Assembly (NCBI RefSeq): GCF_019749955.1
Contig: NZ_JAIEPC010000033.1
Span: 1-64,000, forward strand
Length of the DNA stretch: 64,000 nt
DNA from: Sphingomonas sp.
Lineage (GTDB): Bacteria > Pseudomonadota > Alphaproteobacteria > Sphingomonadales > Sphingomonadaceae
Reading direction: 5' to 3'
Shown here: in pieces, positions 56,150 through 64,000 of the stretch
Position numbering within the stretch: position 1 is the stretch's first letter
Layout: each line of letters opens with the position of its first letter
The notes under the pieces: generated by a model
The model's database searches: none
What the model was told of the DNA's origin: nothing
Seen by the model: only the letters and a program-made list of their open reading frames with translations
Translations under genes and position numbers: made by a program

Positions 56150-57391
56150 TCAGGCCGCGAGTCGCAGCGCCATCCGGTCCCAGATTTCAACGAGTGCCTG
56201 CGTCAGCTCGTGCATCATCGCTGCATCATGCGCGGGGCCGGGCGTGAAGCGCAGCCGCTCGGTGCCGCGTGGCACGGTCGGGTAATTGATCGGCTGGACG
56301 TAAACGCCATATTCGGCGAGCAAAATGTCGCTGATCCGCTTGGCCTTGACCGGATCGCCGACCATCAGCGGCACGATATGCGTTTCGCCCAGCATCACCG
56401 GCAGCCCGGCGTCGGCGAACATCGCCTTGAGCTGCGCGGCGGCAGCTTGCTGGCCGTCACGCTCGACGCTTGATGCTTTCAGATGGCGCACGCTGGCGAG
56501 CGCGCCGGCCACCAGCACCGGCGACAGGCTGGTGGTGAAGATGAACCCCGGCGCATAGGACCGGATCACGTCGACGATCACCTGATCGGCAGCGATATAG
56601 CCGCCCATCACCCCGAAAGCCTTGCCGAGCGTGCCTTCGATGATCGTCAGCCGGTGCGCGAGCCCGTGCGCTTCGGAAATGCCGCCGCCGCGCGCGCCAT
56701 ACATGCCGACGGCATGGACTTCGTCGAGGTAGGTCAGCGCATTATAGTTGTCGGCGAGATCGCAGATCGCAGCAATCGGTGCGACATCGCCTTCCATCGA
56801 ATAGACGCTCTCGAACGCGATCAGCTTCGGCGCCTGGGGGTCAGCGGCGGCGAGCAATTCTTCGAGATGCGCCACGTCGTTGTGCCGGAAGATACGCTTG
56901 TCGCAGCCCGAATTGCGGATGCCGGCGATCATCGACGCGTGGTTCAGTTCGTCCGAAAAGATGATCAGTCCGGGCAGGATCTTGCCCATGGTGCCCAAAG
57001 TCGCTTCGTTCGAGACATAGCCCGAGGTGAACAGCAGCGCCTGTTCCTTGGCGTGCAGATCGGCGAGTTCGGCTTCGAGGTCGACATGATAATGGGTGTT
57101 GCCGCCGATATTGCGCGTGCCGCCCGAGCCTGCGCCGACGTCGTGCAGCGCTGCCTCCATCGCCGCGATGACAGCGGGATGCTGGCCCATCGCGAGATAG
57201 TCGTTCGAGCACCACACCGTGATCGGCTTCGGGCCATTATGCCCGGCAAAGCAGCGCGCATTCGGGAAGGCACCCTTGTTGCGCAAAATGTCGATGAAGA
57301 CGCGGTAGCGGCCCTCGGCATGCAGCCGATCGATCGCCTGAGTGAAGGCGCGGGCATAATCGACGCGCGGCGCGGGCACGGGGGAGTTCAT
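56150..57391 (-). CDS. hemA: 5-aminolevulinate synthase
   Basis: 413 residues. PLP lysine in [19 protein letters not shown], with [25 protein letters not shown] and [19 protein letters not shown]. It condenses glycine and succinyl-CoA to start tetrapyrrole synthesis (the C4 route, typical of alphaproteobacteria). ATG 57391 ([16 protein letters not shown]). Convergent with the peptidase gene, 1-bp gap. Confidence 0.95.
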   Translation of the reverse strand: MNSPVPAPRVDYARAFTQAIDRLHAEGRYRVFIDILRNKGAFPNARCFAGHNGPKPITVWCSNDYLAMGQHPAVIAAMEAALHDVGAGSGGTRNIGGNTHYHVDLEAELADLHAKEQALLFTSGYVSNEATLGTMGKILPGLIIFSDELNHASMIAGIRNSGCDKRIFRHNDVAHLEELLAAADPQAPKLIAFESVYSMEGDVAPIAAICDLADNYNALTYLDEVHAVGMYGARGGGISEAHGLAHRLTIIEGTLGKAFGVMGGYIAADQVIVDVIRSYAPGFIFTTSLSPVLVAGALASVRHLKASSVERDGQQAAAAQLKAMFADAGLPVMLGETHIVPLMVGDPVKAKRISDILLAEYGVYVQPINYPTVPRGTERLRFTPGPAHDAAMMHELTQALVEIWDRMALRLAA

Positions 57392-57464
57392 GCCGCGCGC
57401 CTTAGCGACGAATGCGCGGCCGTGAAAGGGCACAGAATCGGTCACGTAGATCGCTTTTGCCGCG

Positions 57465-58262
57465 CTACAGCGCCTCGATCCGGGTGAGGCCGTGGCGAGC
57501 GAGCGCGGGCGCCAGCGCCGCTTCGGGCGCGCCGAGCCTAGTGAACACGGCAATTCCGTCAGGGCGCGCGTCGGGCCATGCCTGTCCTTGCGTCAAATGC
57601 GCGATCCGCTGCGCGATCCCCGCGCTGCCGTCGACAAAAGCCAGCGGGCGGGGCGCGGCGGCGGCAAGTTCGGCCTGCACCAGCGGAAAATGCGTGCAGG
57701 CCAGCACGACCGTATCGATCCGCGCCCCGCCCGGCTGGTCGAGCAGTCCGGCGAGCGCCGCGGCATAGCGCGCAGGATCGATCGGCTCGCCACGGAGTTT
57801 CGCCTCGGTCGCTGCCACCAGATCGGCCGAGCCGTGGCGGAGTACGAGGCAATCGGCAGCAAATTGCGCCGCCAGATTGTCGACATAGGCCTGCCGCACC
57901 GTCGCATCGGTGCCGAGCACGCCGATCGCCCGGGTAAGGCTAGCCTCCGCAGCGGGCTTGATCGCGGGGACAGTCCCGACAACGGGCAGATCGAGCGCGG
58001 CGCGCACGCCGGCCAGCGCGATCGTCGAGGCCGTGTTGCAGGCGATCACGATCAGTCGCGGGCGATAGCGTTCGGCCAGCCGCCCCAGCAATGCCGGCAC
58101 GCGGACGGCAATCTCGGCTTCCGATTTGGTACCATAGGGAAAGCCCGCCGAATCGGCGGCATAGACGATCGGCATCAAGGGCAGGCGCGCGCGCGCCGCC
58201 GCCAGGACAGATAGTCCGCCGACACCGGAATCGAACAAAAGCACGGGGCGCGGATCGCTCAT
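57465..58262 (-). CDS. murI: Glutamate racemase
   Basis: 265 residues. Catalytic cysteines in [13 protein letters not shown] and [11 protein letters not shown], with [16 protein letters not shown] at the start. It makes D-glutamate for peptidoglycan. ATG 58262 (MSDPRPV). Divergent from plsY. Confidence 0.94.
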   Translation of the reverse strand: MSDPRPVLLFDSGVGGLSVLAAARARLPLMPIVYAADSAGFPYGTKSEAEIAVRVPALLGRLAERYRPRLIVIACNTASTIALAGVRAALDLPVVGTVPAIKPAAEASLTRAIGVLGTDATVRQAYVDNLAAQFAADCLVLRHGSADLVAATEAKLRGEPIDPARYAAALAGLLDQPGGARIDTVVLACTHFPLVQAELAAAAPRPLAFVDGSAGIAQRIAHLTQGQAWPDARPDGIAVFTRLGAPEAALAPALARHGLTRIEAL

Positions 58263-58384
58263 CCGCGTCAGATGGCGGCAATGCGCCATTTTGGCAATTG
58301 ATGCAGCGCGATACCGATTATTGCGTGCTTGGCACGCTGACGGCTATTGAAGAGGTCAGATCGGGGGCACACGTGGCGCAGAAC

Positions 58385-58981
58385 ATGGACTGGATGACGC
58401 TGCTGCTACCCGCGCTGACCGGCTATTTGCTCGGGTCGATCGCGTTCGGGCTGCTCCTGACGCGGGCAGCGGGCGCGGGCGACCTGCGCCAGATCGGCTC
58501 GGGCAATATCGGCGCCACCAACGTGCTGCGCACCGGGCGCAAGGGGCTGGCCGCCGCGACTCTGCTGCTCGATGCGGCCAAGGGCTGGGCGGCCGTGGCG
58601 ATTGCGGGGCATTTCTGGCCCGGCAGCGAACTGGTGGCAGCGGCGGCTGCCTTCATCGGCCATTGCTATCCCGTCTGGCTGCGGTTTCGCGGCGGCAAGG
58701 GCGTCGCGACGCTGATGGGGATCGTGCTCGCGCTCCACCCGCCGAGCGCGCTGGTTTATGCGCTGGTATGGCTCGGGCTGCTGGGGCTGGTGCGGATTTC
58801 GTCGGTGGCGGGGATGGCGGCGGCGGTCAGCGCGCCGGTCGCCGCCGCGTTCTTCGGTCGGATCGATCTCGTGCTGGTGCTGCTCGCACTGAGCGCCATC
58901 GTGCTCTGGAAGCACCGCGAGAATATCGACCGGTTGGTCAAGGGCATCGAACCCCGCATTGGCAGCAAGCAGGATGGCTGA
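58385..58981 (+). CDS. plsY: Glycerol-3-phosphate acyltransferase PlsY
   Basis: 198 residues, five to seven transmembrane helices. The PlsY motifs GSGNIGATN, WLRFRGGKGVAT and LWKHRENI are present. It adds the acyl group from acyl-phosphate (made by PlsX) to glycerol-3-phosphate. It overlaps dprA by 8 bp. Confidence 0.95.
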   Translation: MDWMTLLLPALTGYLLGSIAFGLLLTRAAGAGDLRQIGSGNIGATNVLRTGRKGLAAATLLLDAAKGWAAVAIAGHFWPGSELVAAAAAFIGHCYPVWLRFRGGKGVATLMGIVLALHPPSALVYALVWLGLLGLVRISSVAGMAAAVSAPVAAAFFGRIDLVLVLLALSAIVLWKHRENIDRLVKGIEPRIGSKQDG

Positions 58982-60053
58982 CGACGCCGCCGATCGGCTG
59001 CGGCTTATCCGCTCGGCCAATATTGGCCCGGTGACCTATGGCCAGTTGATCGCGCGTTTCGGCACGGCAGCCGCCGCGATCGAAGCAATCCCGATGCTTG
59101 CCGCACGGGCGGGGGGGCGAGCGCCAGTGGTGGCCGACGCCGCGATCATCGCGCGCGAGCAAGCAGCGGTTGCAAGGCTCGGCGCGCGCTACCTGTTTCT
59201 CGGCGACGACGACTATCCGCCGCTGCTGGCGGAGCTTGAGACGGCCCCGCCGGTGCTGATCGTGCGCGGCGACCCGGCGCTGGCGTTGCGACGGGTGGTG
59301 GCGATCGTCGGGGCGCGCAATGCATCGGCGGCGGCCTGCCGCTTCGCGCGTGACCTCGCCTTTGCGCTGGCGGGCGAGGGGCTTGTTGTCGTCTCGGGAT
59401 TGGCGCGCGGGATCGACACCGCCGCGCATCAGGGATCGGTCGACGGCGGCACGATCGGCGTGATCGCGAGCGGCATCGACGTCGCTTTCCCGCCCGAAAA
59501 TGCCGAGCTGCAGGAACGCGTCGCGCGCGAAGGGCTGCTCGTCACCGAACATCCACCGGGGACCGAACCGCTCTCGCGTCATTTTCCACAGCGCAACCGC
59601 ATTATTGCCGGGATCGCGGTCGGCACCGTCGTGGTCGAGGCGGCGCCGCGGTCAGGCTCGCTGATCACCGCGCGGCTCGCTGGCGAAGCAGGACGCGATG
59701 TGATGGCCGTCCCTGGCTCGCCACTCGATCCGCGCGCGCAGGGCTGCAATCTGCTGATCCGCGAGGGCGCAACGCTGGTCCAATCCGCCGCCGATGTGAT
59801 CGAAGCAATCGGCCCGATCGACGCACGCATGCTGCGCTCCCCCGCCAGCGGCTATGGCGCGCCACTGCCGACCGACGCGAGCGATGCCGAGCGGCGGCGC
59901 GTGATCGGGCTGCTTGGCCCGGTTGCGGTCACGGTCGATGAACTCATCCGCCAATCGGGGATGGCCCCTGCCGTGGTCCAGATGGTGCTGCTCGAACTCG
60001 AACTCGGCGGCAGGCTTGAGCGGCATTCGGGCGGGCGCGTGAGTTTGGCCTGA
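58974..60053 (+). CDS. dprA: DNA-processing protein DprA
   Basis: 359 residues. N-terminal SAM-like region, Rossmann core with VGARNASAAACRFA and VVSGLARGIDTAAHQGS, FPQRNRIIAGIAVGTVVVEA, and a C-terminal winged helix. DprA loads RecA on incoming single strands during transformation. The plsY-dprA order is common in alphaproteobacteria. Confidence 0.94.
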   Translation: MADDAADRLRLIRSANIGPVTYGQLIARFGTAAAAIEAIPMLAARAGGRAPVVADAAIIAREQAAVARLGARYLFLGDDDYPPLLAELETAPPVLIVRGDPALALRRVVAIVGARNASAAACRFARDLAFALAGEGLVVVSGLARGIDTAAHQGSVDGGTIGVIASGIDVAFPPENAELQERVAREGLLVTEHPPGTEPLSRHFPQRNRIIAGIAVGTVVVEAAPRSGSLITARLAGEAGRDVMAVPGSPLDPRAQGCNLLIREGATLVQSAADVIEAIGPIDARMLRSPASGYGAPLPTDASDAERRRVIGLLGPVAVTVDELIRQSGMAPAVVQMVLLELELGGRLERHSGGRVSLA

Positions 60054-60076
60054 GGCCACAGGCGCCTGTGCCTTCC

Positions 60077-60343
60077 TCAATAATGATAGCGGCATTGCGC
60101 GATCTGGAGCGTCTGCTCGTCGCCGCTGCCGGATACGCGGTACACCAGCCGGTGCTCGTAGTTGATCCGACGCGACCACCAGCCCGACAGATTGCCGCTG
60201 AGGGCTTCGGGCTTGCCGGTGCCCTTGAAGGGATGGCGGCGGCATTCCTCGATCAGGCTGTTCAGCTTGGCCGACATCTTGTCGTCATGGTCCTGCCAAT
60301 GGCGGAAATCCTCCCACGCCGTCGGCCAGAAGGCGACGTTCAC
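60077..60343 (-). CDS. yoeB: YoeB-family mRNA interferase toxin
   Basis: 88 residues. FWPTAWEDFRHWQDHDDKMSAKLN and the C-terminal INYEHRLVYRVSG...QIAQCRYHY are Txe/YoeB; the catalytic Glu, Arg and terminal His are present. It cleaves mRNA in the ribosomal A site. GTG start at 60343 overlaps the antitoxin stop by 4 bp (GTGA). Confidence 0.92.
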   Translation of the reverse strand: MNVAFWPTAWEDFRHWQDHDDKMSAKLNSLIEECRRHPFKGTGKPEALSGNLSGWWSRRINYEHRLVYRVSGSGDEQTLQIAQCRYHY

Positions 60344-60588
60344 GGGTAGGGCACGCCCTTCGGATCGCTCGCCTCGAGGCCGCGGACGGCTTCGATCAGC
60401 CGCTGGGCATTGGCGGGTGACGACAGCAGATAGAGCGTTTCCTGGATCGCCTCCCAATCGCTTTGTGACACCAGCACGGCGCCTTCGCCGCGCTGGCGCG
60501 TGATCGCGATGGGAGCGTGATCGGCGACGACCTGGTCGATCACCGACTTCAGATTTTCGCGGGCTTCGGAATAGCTGATGGCGTACAT
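60340..60588 (-). CDS. yefM: YefM-family antitoxin
   Basis: 82 residues. MYAISYSEARENLKSVIDQVVADHAPIAITRQRGEGAVLVSQSDWEAIQET is the Phd/YefM DNA-binding part; the tail binds YoeB. First gene of the pair, 10 bp after the operator. Confidence 0.93.
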   Translation of the reverse strand: MYAISYSEARENLKSVIDQVVADHAPIAITRQRGEGAVLVSQSDWEAIQETLYLLSSPANAQRLIEAVRGLEASDPKGVPYP

Positions 60589-60597
60589 GTCAGTTCA

Positions 60598-60623
60598 TTG
60601 GACAATTTTCTGTCCAATGTCAA
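60598..60623 (-). promoter_or_regulatory. yefM-yoeB operator and -35 element
   Basis: Perfect 7-bp arms TTGGACA and TGTCCAA around 6 bp (60598-60617). On the minus strand a consensus -35 TTGACA (60623-60618) abuts it. The -10 is not clear. Confidence 0.65.
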
Positions 60624-60712
60624 GATCACCGCCGCTCCGCGCCGAGGCGCATGCCGCTTGACGAACACCGCAAAGGCTTCCCACCCTCGCGCGTACGCGT
60701 AAGGGAGCATCC

Positions 60713-63322
60713 ATGCAGCTTGTGATCGTCGAATCGCCCGCCAAGGCGAAAACCATCGAAAAGTATCTGGGCAGCGATTACCGCGTGCTCGCGAGCTATG
60801 GCCATGTCCGCGACTTGCCCGCGAAGGATGGCTCGGTCGATCCCGACCATGGCTTTGCGATGGAATGGGAAAATTACGCCGACAAGGCCAAGCAGCTCAA
60901 AGCGATCACCGATCTGGCGAAAACCGCCGACCGCCTGATCCTCGCGACCGACCCTGACCGCGAGGGCGAGGCGATTAGCTGGCACGTGCAGGAAGTGCTG
61001 CGCGCCAAGAAAGCGCTGCCCAAGGATGTCCAGCGCGTTACCTTCAACGCGATCACCAAGGCGACGGTGACCGAGGCGATGAAGCACCCGCGCGCGCTCG
61101 ATACCGATCTGATCGACGCTTATCGCGCGCGCCGCGCACTCGATTATCTGGTCGGTTTCACCTTGTCGCCGGTGCTGTGGCGCAAGTTGCCGGGCGCCAA
61201 GTCGGCGGGGCGGGTGCAGTCGGTCGCGTTGCGGCTGATCGTCGAGCGCGAGCGCGAGATCGAAGCGTTCGTCGCTCAAGAATATTGGTCGGTCACCGCC
61301 AACCTTGAGCATGACGGCACGCCCTTTACCGCGCGGCTGAGCAAATGGCGCGGGGCCAAGATCGACCGGCTGACGATCGGCAAGGAAGGCGATGCGCTTG
61401 CCGCCAAGGCCGATGTCGAGGCCGGACGCTTCAGCGTCGCCAGCGTCGAGACCAAGCCCGCCACGCGCAATCCGCCGCCGCCCTTCACCACCTCGACCTT
61501 GCAGCAGGAAGCATCGCGCAAGCTCGGATTCTCGGCCGATCACACGATGCGGATTGCGCAGGCGCTCTACGAGGATGGCGCGATTACCTATATGCGCACC
61601 GACGGCGTGCAGATGGATTCGAGCGCGATTTCGGCGGCACGGCTCGCGGTCGCCAACCGCTATGACGCGAGCTATGTCCCCGACAAGCCGCGCCAATATA
61701 CGTCCAAGGCGAAGAACGCGCAGGAAGCGCATGAAGCGATCCGTCCGACCGATTTCGGCAAGGACCGCGCGGGTTCGGGCGATCACGCGCGGCTGTACGA
61801 GTTGATCTGGAAGCGCGCACTCGCGAGCCAAATGGCGTCGGCGCGGATGGAGCGCACCACGGTCGAGCTGACCGACGGCACCGGCCTGCACGCCCTGCGC
61901 GCGACGGGGCAGGTGGTGCTCTTCCCCGGCTATCTCGCGCTGTATGAGGAAGGCAGCGACGACGTTTTTGTTGGCGGCTCTGGCAAAAATGCCGACGCCG
62001 TGGCCGACGAGGAAGCCCGCCGCCTGCCGCGCCTGCGCGAAGGCGATGCGCCGGCCAAGAAAGCCGTCAACGCCGATCAGCATTTCACCCAGCCGCCGCC
62101 GCGCTTTTCCGAAGCATCGCTGGTCAAGCGGCTCGAGGAGCTCGGCATTGGGCGGCCTTCGACCTATGCGTCGATCATCAAGACATTGAAGGACCGGCTC
62201 TACGTCCGGGTCGAAAAGAACCGCTTTTTCGCCGAGGAAAGCGGGCGGCTCGTCACCGCGTTTCTCGAACGCTTTTTCGAAAAATATGTCGGCTATGATT
62301 TCACCGCCGGGCTGGAAGACGAACTCGACGAAGTCTCCGGCGGGCGCGCCGAATGGCAGGCCGTGCTCGAAGCCTTTTGGCGCGACTTCAAACCGCGCAC
62401 TAGCGAAGTGATGGCGTTCCAGCCGAGCGAAGTAACGGCTGCTCTCGACGAATTTCTCGGCGCCTATCTCTTCCCCGACAAGGGCGACGGCAGCGATCCA
62501 CGGTTATGCCCCAATTGCGGTGAGGGCAGGCTTTCGCTGCGCGGCGGGCGGTTCGGCGCCTTCGTTGCCTGCTCCAATTACCCCGCATGCAAATACACCC
62601 GCCGCTTCGCCCAAGGCGGGGCGGAAGCGACCGGCGATGCCGGGCCCGAAGTGCTCGGCACCGATCCCGAAACCGGGCTTGAGGTGTCGAAGCGGTCGGG
62701 GCGGTTCGGGCCGTATGTCCAGCTCGGCGACGGCAAGGAAGCCAAGCGCGCATCGATCCCGAAGGATCTGCCGGGCGAGCTTGACCTCGACTGGGCGTTG
62801 AAGCTGCTGAGCCTGCCGCGCACGATCGGGACGCACCCTGAAACGGGCGAGCCGATCACGGCGTCGATTGGGCGCTATGGGCCGTATCTCGCGCACAACG
62901 GCAAATATGGCCGACTGACCTCGACCGCCGAAGTCTTCGAAACCGGCATGAATGCTGCGGTGGTGAAGCTCGCCGAAGCAGCAGCAGGCGGCGGACGGCC
63001 GCAGCGGGGCGCTCAGGCGGCGCTCAAGGTGCTCGGGCTGCACCCGCGCACCGAGCTCGAAATCAAGCTGATGGAGGGCCGCTACGGCGCTTACGTCACC
63101 GACGGCACCACCAACGCGACCTTGCCCAAGACGATCGAGAAGGACGCGCTGACGCTGGAGGAAGCCGCGCAACTGATCGACGCGCGCGCGGCGGCAGCGC
63201 CGACGAAGGGCAAGAAGAAGGTCGCCAAAAAGGCCCCGGCGAAGAAGGCAGCGCCCAAGGCTGCGGCGAAGAAAGCGCCCGCGAAGAAAGTGGCCAAGCC
63301 CAAGGCGAAGGCGGCGGGCTGA
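60713..63322 (+). CDS. topA: DNA topoisomerase I
   Basis: 869 residues. TOPRIM domain (VIVESPAKAKTIEKYLG, TDPDREGEAIS), catalytic Tyr293 in GAITYMRTDGVQMD, one four-Cys zinc ribbon (CPNCGEGRLSL...CSNYPACKY), two further C-terminal repeats, and a Lys/Ala-rich tail (KKAPAKKAAPKAAAKKAPAKK). It relaxes negative supercoils. The basic tail is of the histone-H1-like type seen in many alphaproteobacterial TopA proteins. Confidence 0.96.
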   Translation: MQLVIVESPAKAKTIEKYLGSDYRVLASYGHVRDLPAKDGSVDPDHGFAMEWENYADKAKQLKAITDLAKTADRLILATDPDREGEAISWHVQEVLRAKKALPKDVQRVTFNAITKATVTEAMKHPRALDTDLIDAYRARRALDYLVGFTLSPVLWRKLPGAKSAGRVQSVALRLIVEREREIEAFVAQEYWSVTANLEHDGTPFTARLSKWRGAKIDRLTIGKEGDALAAKADVEAGRFSVASVETKPATRNPPPPFTTSTLQQEASRKLGFSADHTMRIAQALYEDGAITYMRTDGVQMDSSAISAARLAVANRYDASYVPDKPRQYTSKAKNAQEAHEAIRPTDFGKDRAGSGDHARLYELIWKRALASQMASARMERTTVELTDGTGLHALRATGQVVLFPGYLALYEEGSDDVFVGGSGKNADAVADEEARRLPRLREGDAPAKKAVNADQHFTQPPPRFSEASLVKRLEELGIGRPSTYASIIKTLKDRLYVRVEKNRFFAEESGRLVTAFLERFFEKYVGYDFTAGLEDELDEVSGGRAEWQAVLEAFWRDFKPRTSEVMAFQPSEVTAALDEFLGAYLFPDKGDGSDPRLCPNCGEGRLSLRGGRFGAFVACSNYPACKYTRRFAQGGAEATGDAGPEVLGTDPETGLEVSKRSGRFGPYVQLGDGKEAKRASIPKDLPGELDLDWALKLLSLPRTIGTHPETGEPITASIGRYGPYLAHNGKYGRLTSTAEVFETGMNAAVVKLAEAAAGGGRPQRGAQAALKVLGLHPRTELEIKLMEGRYGAYVTDGTTNATLPKTIEKDALTLEEAAQLIDARAAAAPTKGKKKVAKKAPAKKAAPKAAAKKAPAKKVAKPKAKAAG

Positions 63323-63361
63323 GCTGGGCGTCCGCGCCAGTTTTGCGCCTTATGCCCCCCA

Positions 63362-63440
63362 CCCGTTGGTCCCGAGCGACGTCGAGGGACCGGCCACAGG
63401 CGGTGCGCGAGGTGTCTCGACTTCGCTCGACACGAACGGC
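63362..63440. repeat. Intergenic inverted repeat, copy 6
   Basis: CCCGTTGGTCCCGAGCGACG and ACTTCGCTCGACACGAACGG. Between convergent topA and the glyoxalase gene. Confidence 0.85.
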
Positions 63441-63469
63441 TGGGGATTGAGTTGGGTAGGGCGGCCGTC

Positions 63470-63829
63470 CTAATTCTGGATCAGCCGCACCAAGGCCCCA
63501 TCGGGATCGACCAGATAGGCGATCGTGATGCCGCTTGCTTCTTTGCGTGGCGGATGGAGGCGCGGGAAGCCGACTGTCTGCTCGGGAATTCCCGCCGCGA
63601 GGCACGCCGCGTAGAGCCCCGCCAGATCGTCGACCCGGAGGCAGCAGCTGAACGAACTGCTCCACGGATCGAGATCGGGATAAGGGAAGAACTCGAGCAT
63701 CAGCCCGCCGCGCTCGAGAATCATCCACCCGTTGTCGCGCCAGCCCTGCTCGAACCCAAGCCTGCGATAGAAATCCGCGCTCGTAGAAAAATCGCGCGAC
63801 GGCAGATTGGGGGTGGCATGATCGACCAT
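63470..63829 (-). CDS. Glyoxalase/bleomycin-resistance (VOC) family protein
   Basis: 119 residues, one VOC domain pair: SRDFSTSADFYRRLGFEQGWRDNGWMILERGGLMLEFF and AYLVDPDGALVRLIQ. The 'bleomycin binding protein' subgroup has this pattern; a resistance role is not demonstrated. Confidence 0.85.
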   Translation of the reverse strand: MVDHATPNLPSRDFSTSADFYRRLGFEQGWRDNGWMILERGGLMLEFFPYPDLDPWSSSFSCCLRVDDLAGLYAACLAAGIPEQTVGFPRLHPPRKEASGITIAYLVDPDGALVRLIQN

Positions 63830-63831
63830 TG

Positions 63832-64000
63832 TCAGCCCCCCAGCCCGCGCTTCCTCATGCCCTTGCGCAAGCCACCGGGCATCCAGCGCGCGGCGAACAT
63901 CAGCCGCTTCGCCGTCTTGCCGACGGGCGTGTGCAGCCGCTCACCGTGCACGGCGTCCCACGCCGCCTGCGCCACTTCCTCGACGGGGGTAATCTCCAAC
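63832..64000 (-). CDS. SDR family oxidoreductase, C-terminal part
   Basis: 56 codons to the window edge: LEITPVEEVAQAAWDAVHGE then LHTPVGKTAKRLMFAARWMPGGLRK, and a stop at 63832. This tail recurs in short-chain dehydrogenases of sphingomonads. The catalytic part is outside the window. Stop is 2 bp from the VOC start. Confidence 0.6.
   Translation of the reverse strand, partial: LEITPVEEVAQAAWDAVHGERLHTPVGKTAKRLMFAARWMPGGLRKGMRKRGLGG

Noticed and set aside
54625..56190. 521-codon open frame opposite the peptidase gene
   Set aside because: Antisense shadow with atypical composition; it overlaps the whole metalloprotease gene.

Overview
The window looks like a chromosome segment of a sphingomonad alphaproteobacterium (Sphingomonas or a close relative). 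The DNA is GC-rich. The gene families fit that lineage: aminolevulinate synthase hemA, an lptC-lptA-lptB-rpoN cluster, rpmF-plsX-fabH-ihfA-merR, a DivK-like regulator beside a DUF3572 gene, Coq4, a TonB-dependent receptor, and an intergenic inverted repeat of the TTCGTCCCGAGCG/AGTCGAG type. No rRNA, tRNA, CRISPR array, prophage or intact insertion sequence was seen. Almost all of the window is core chromosome.

Layout. 0-5.5 kb: membrane protein, uracil-DNA glycosylase, DUF6445, ATP-dependent DNA ligase, GNAT acetyltransferase, and a double cold-shock protein with a glycine-rich tail. 5.9-10.1 kb: ribonuclease D, lipopolysaccharide transport genes lptC/A/B, and sigma-54. 11-20 kb: the nuclease, Lhr-type helicase and phosphoesterase that belong with the ligase at 2.6 kb, interspersed with proteases and the Kup potassium transporter. 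20-25 kb: MsrA, aspartate aminotransferase, a PabB-PabC fusion, and a metallo-hydrolase. 25-28 kb: L32, phospholipid and fatty-acid initiation genes, IHF-alpha, MerR. 28-34.5 kb: TetR/TonB-receptor divergon, CutA, RF3, aldose epimerase. 35-39 kb: pheT, pheS, rplT, rpmI. 39-48.6 kb: HisN, OMPLA, peroxiredoxin, diguanylate cyclase, a run of tiny proteins behind a sigma-54 promoter, Dps, L33, DivK, RidA, RlmN. 48.6-52 kb is the most accessory-looking part: an NYN ribonuclease gene preceded by a self-contained hairpin RNA gene, an Xre/membrane-protein pair with elaborate operators, and an orphan CDI immunity gene. 52-64 kb: dnaN, a likely sRNA, hemA, murI, plsY, dprA, a YefM-YoeB toxin-antitoxin pair, topA, and a cut-off SDR gene.

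How they work together. LptC/A/B supply the inner-membrane and periplasmic part of LPS export. PlsX, PlsY and FabH connect fatty-acid and phospholipid synthesis. Ung, the ligase/exonuclease/helicase/phosphoesterase set, DprA, DnaN and TopA give the window a strong DNA-maintenance content. The strongest candidate for an undescribed system is at 48,616-49,458. A roughly 78-nt RNA with its own promoter, a nested hairpin and a terminator-like U-tract ends 11 nt before the start codon of an NYN-domain ribonuclease of visibly lower GC, and that gene's stop codon lies one base before rlmN. Other notable signals are the sigma-54 promoter with upstream dyads ahead of two tiny membrane proteins (43.0 kb), six copies of one intergenic inverted-repeat family, and a TetR operator that overlaps both promoters of a divergent pair (29.0 kb).
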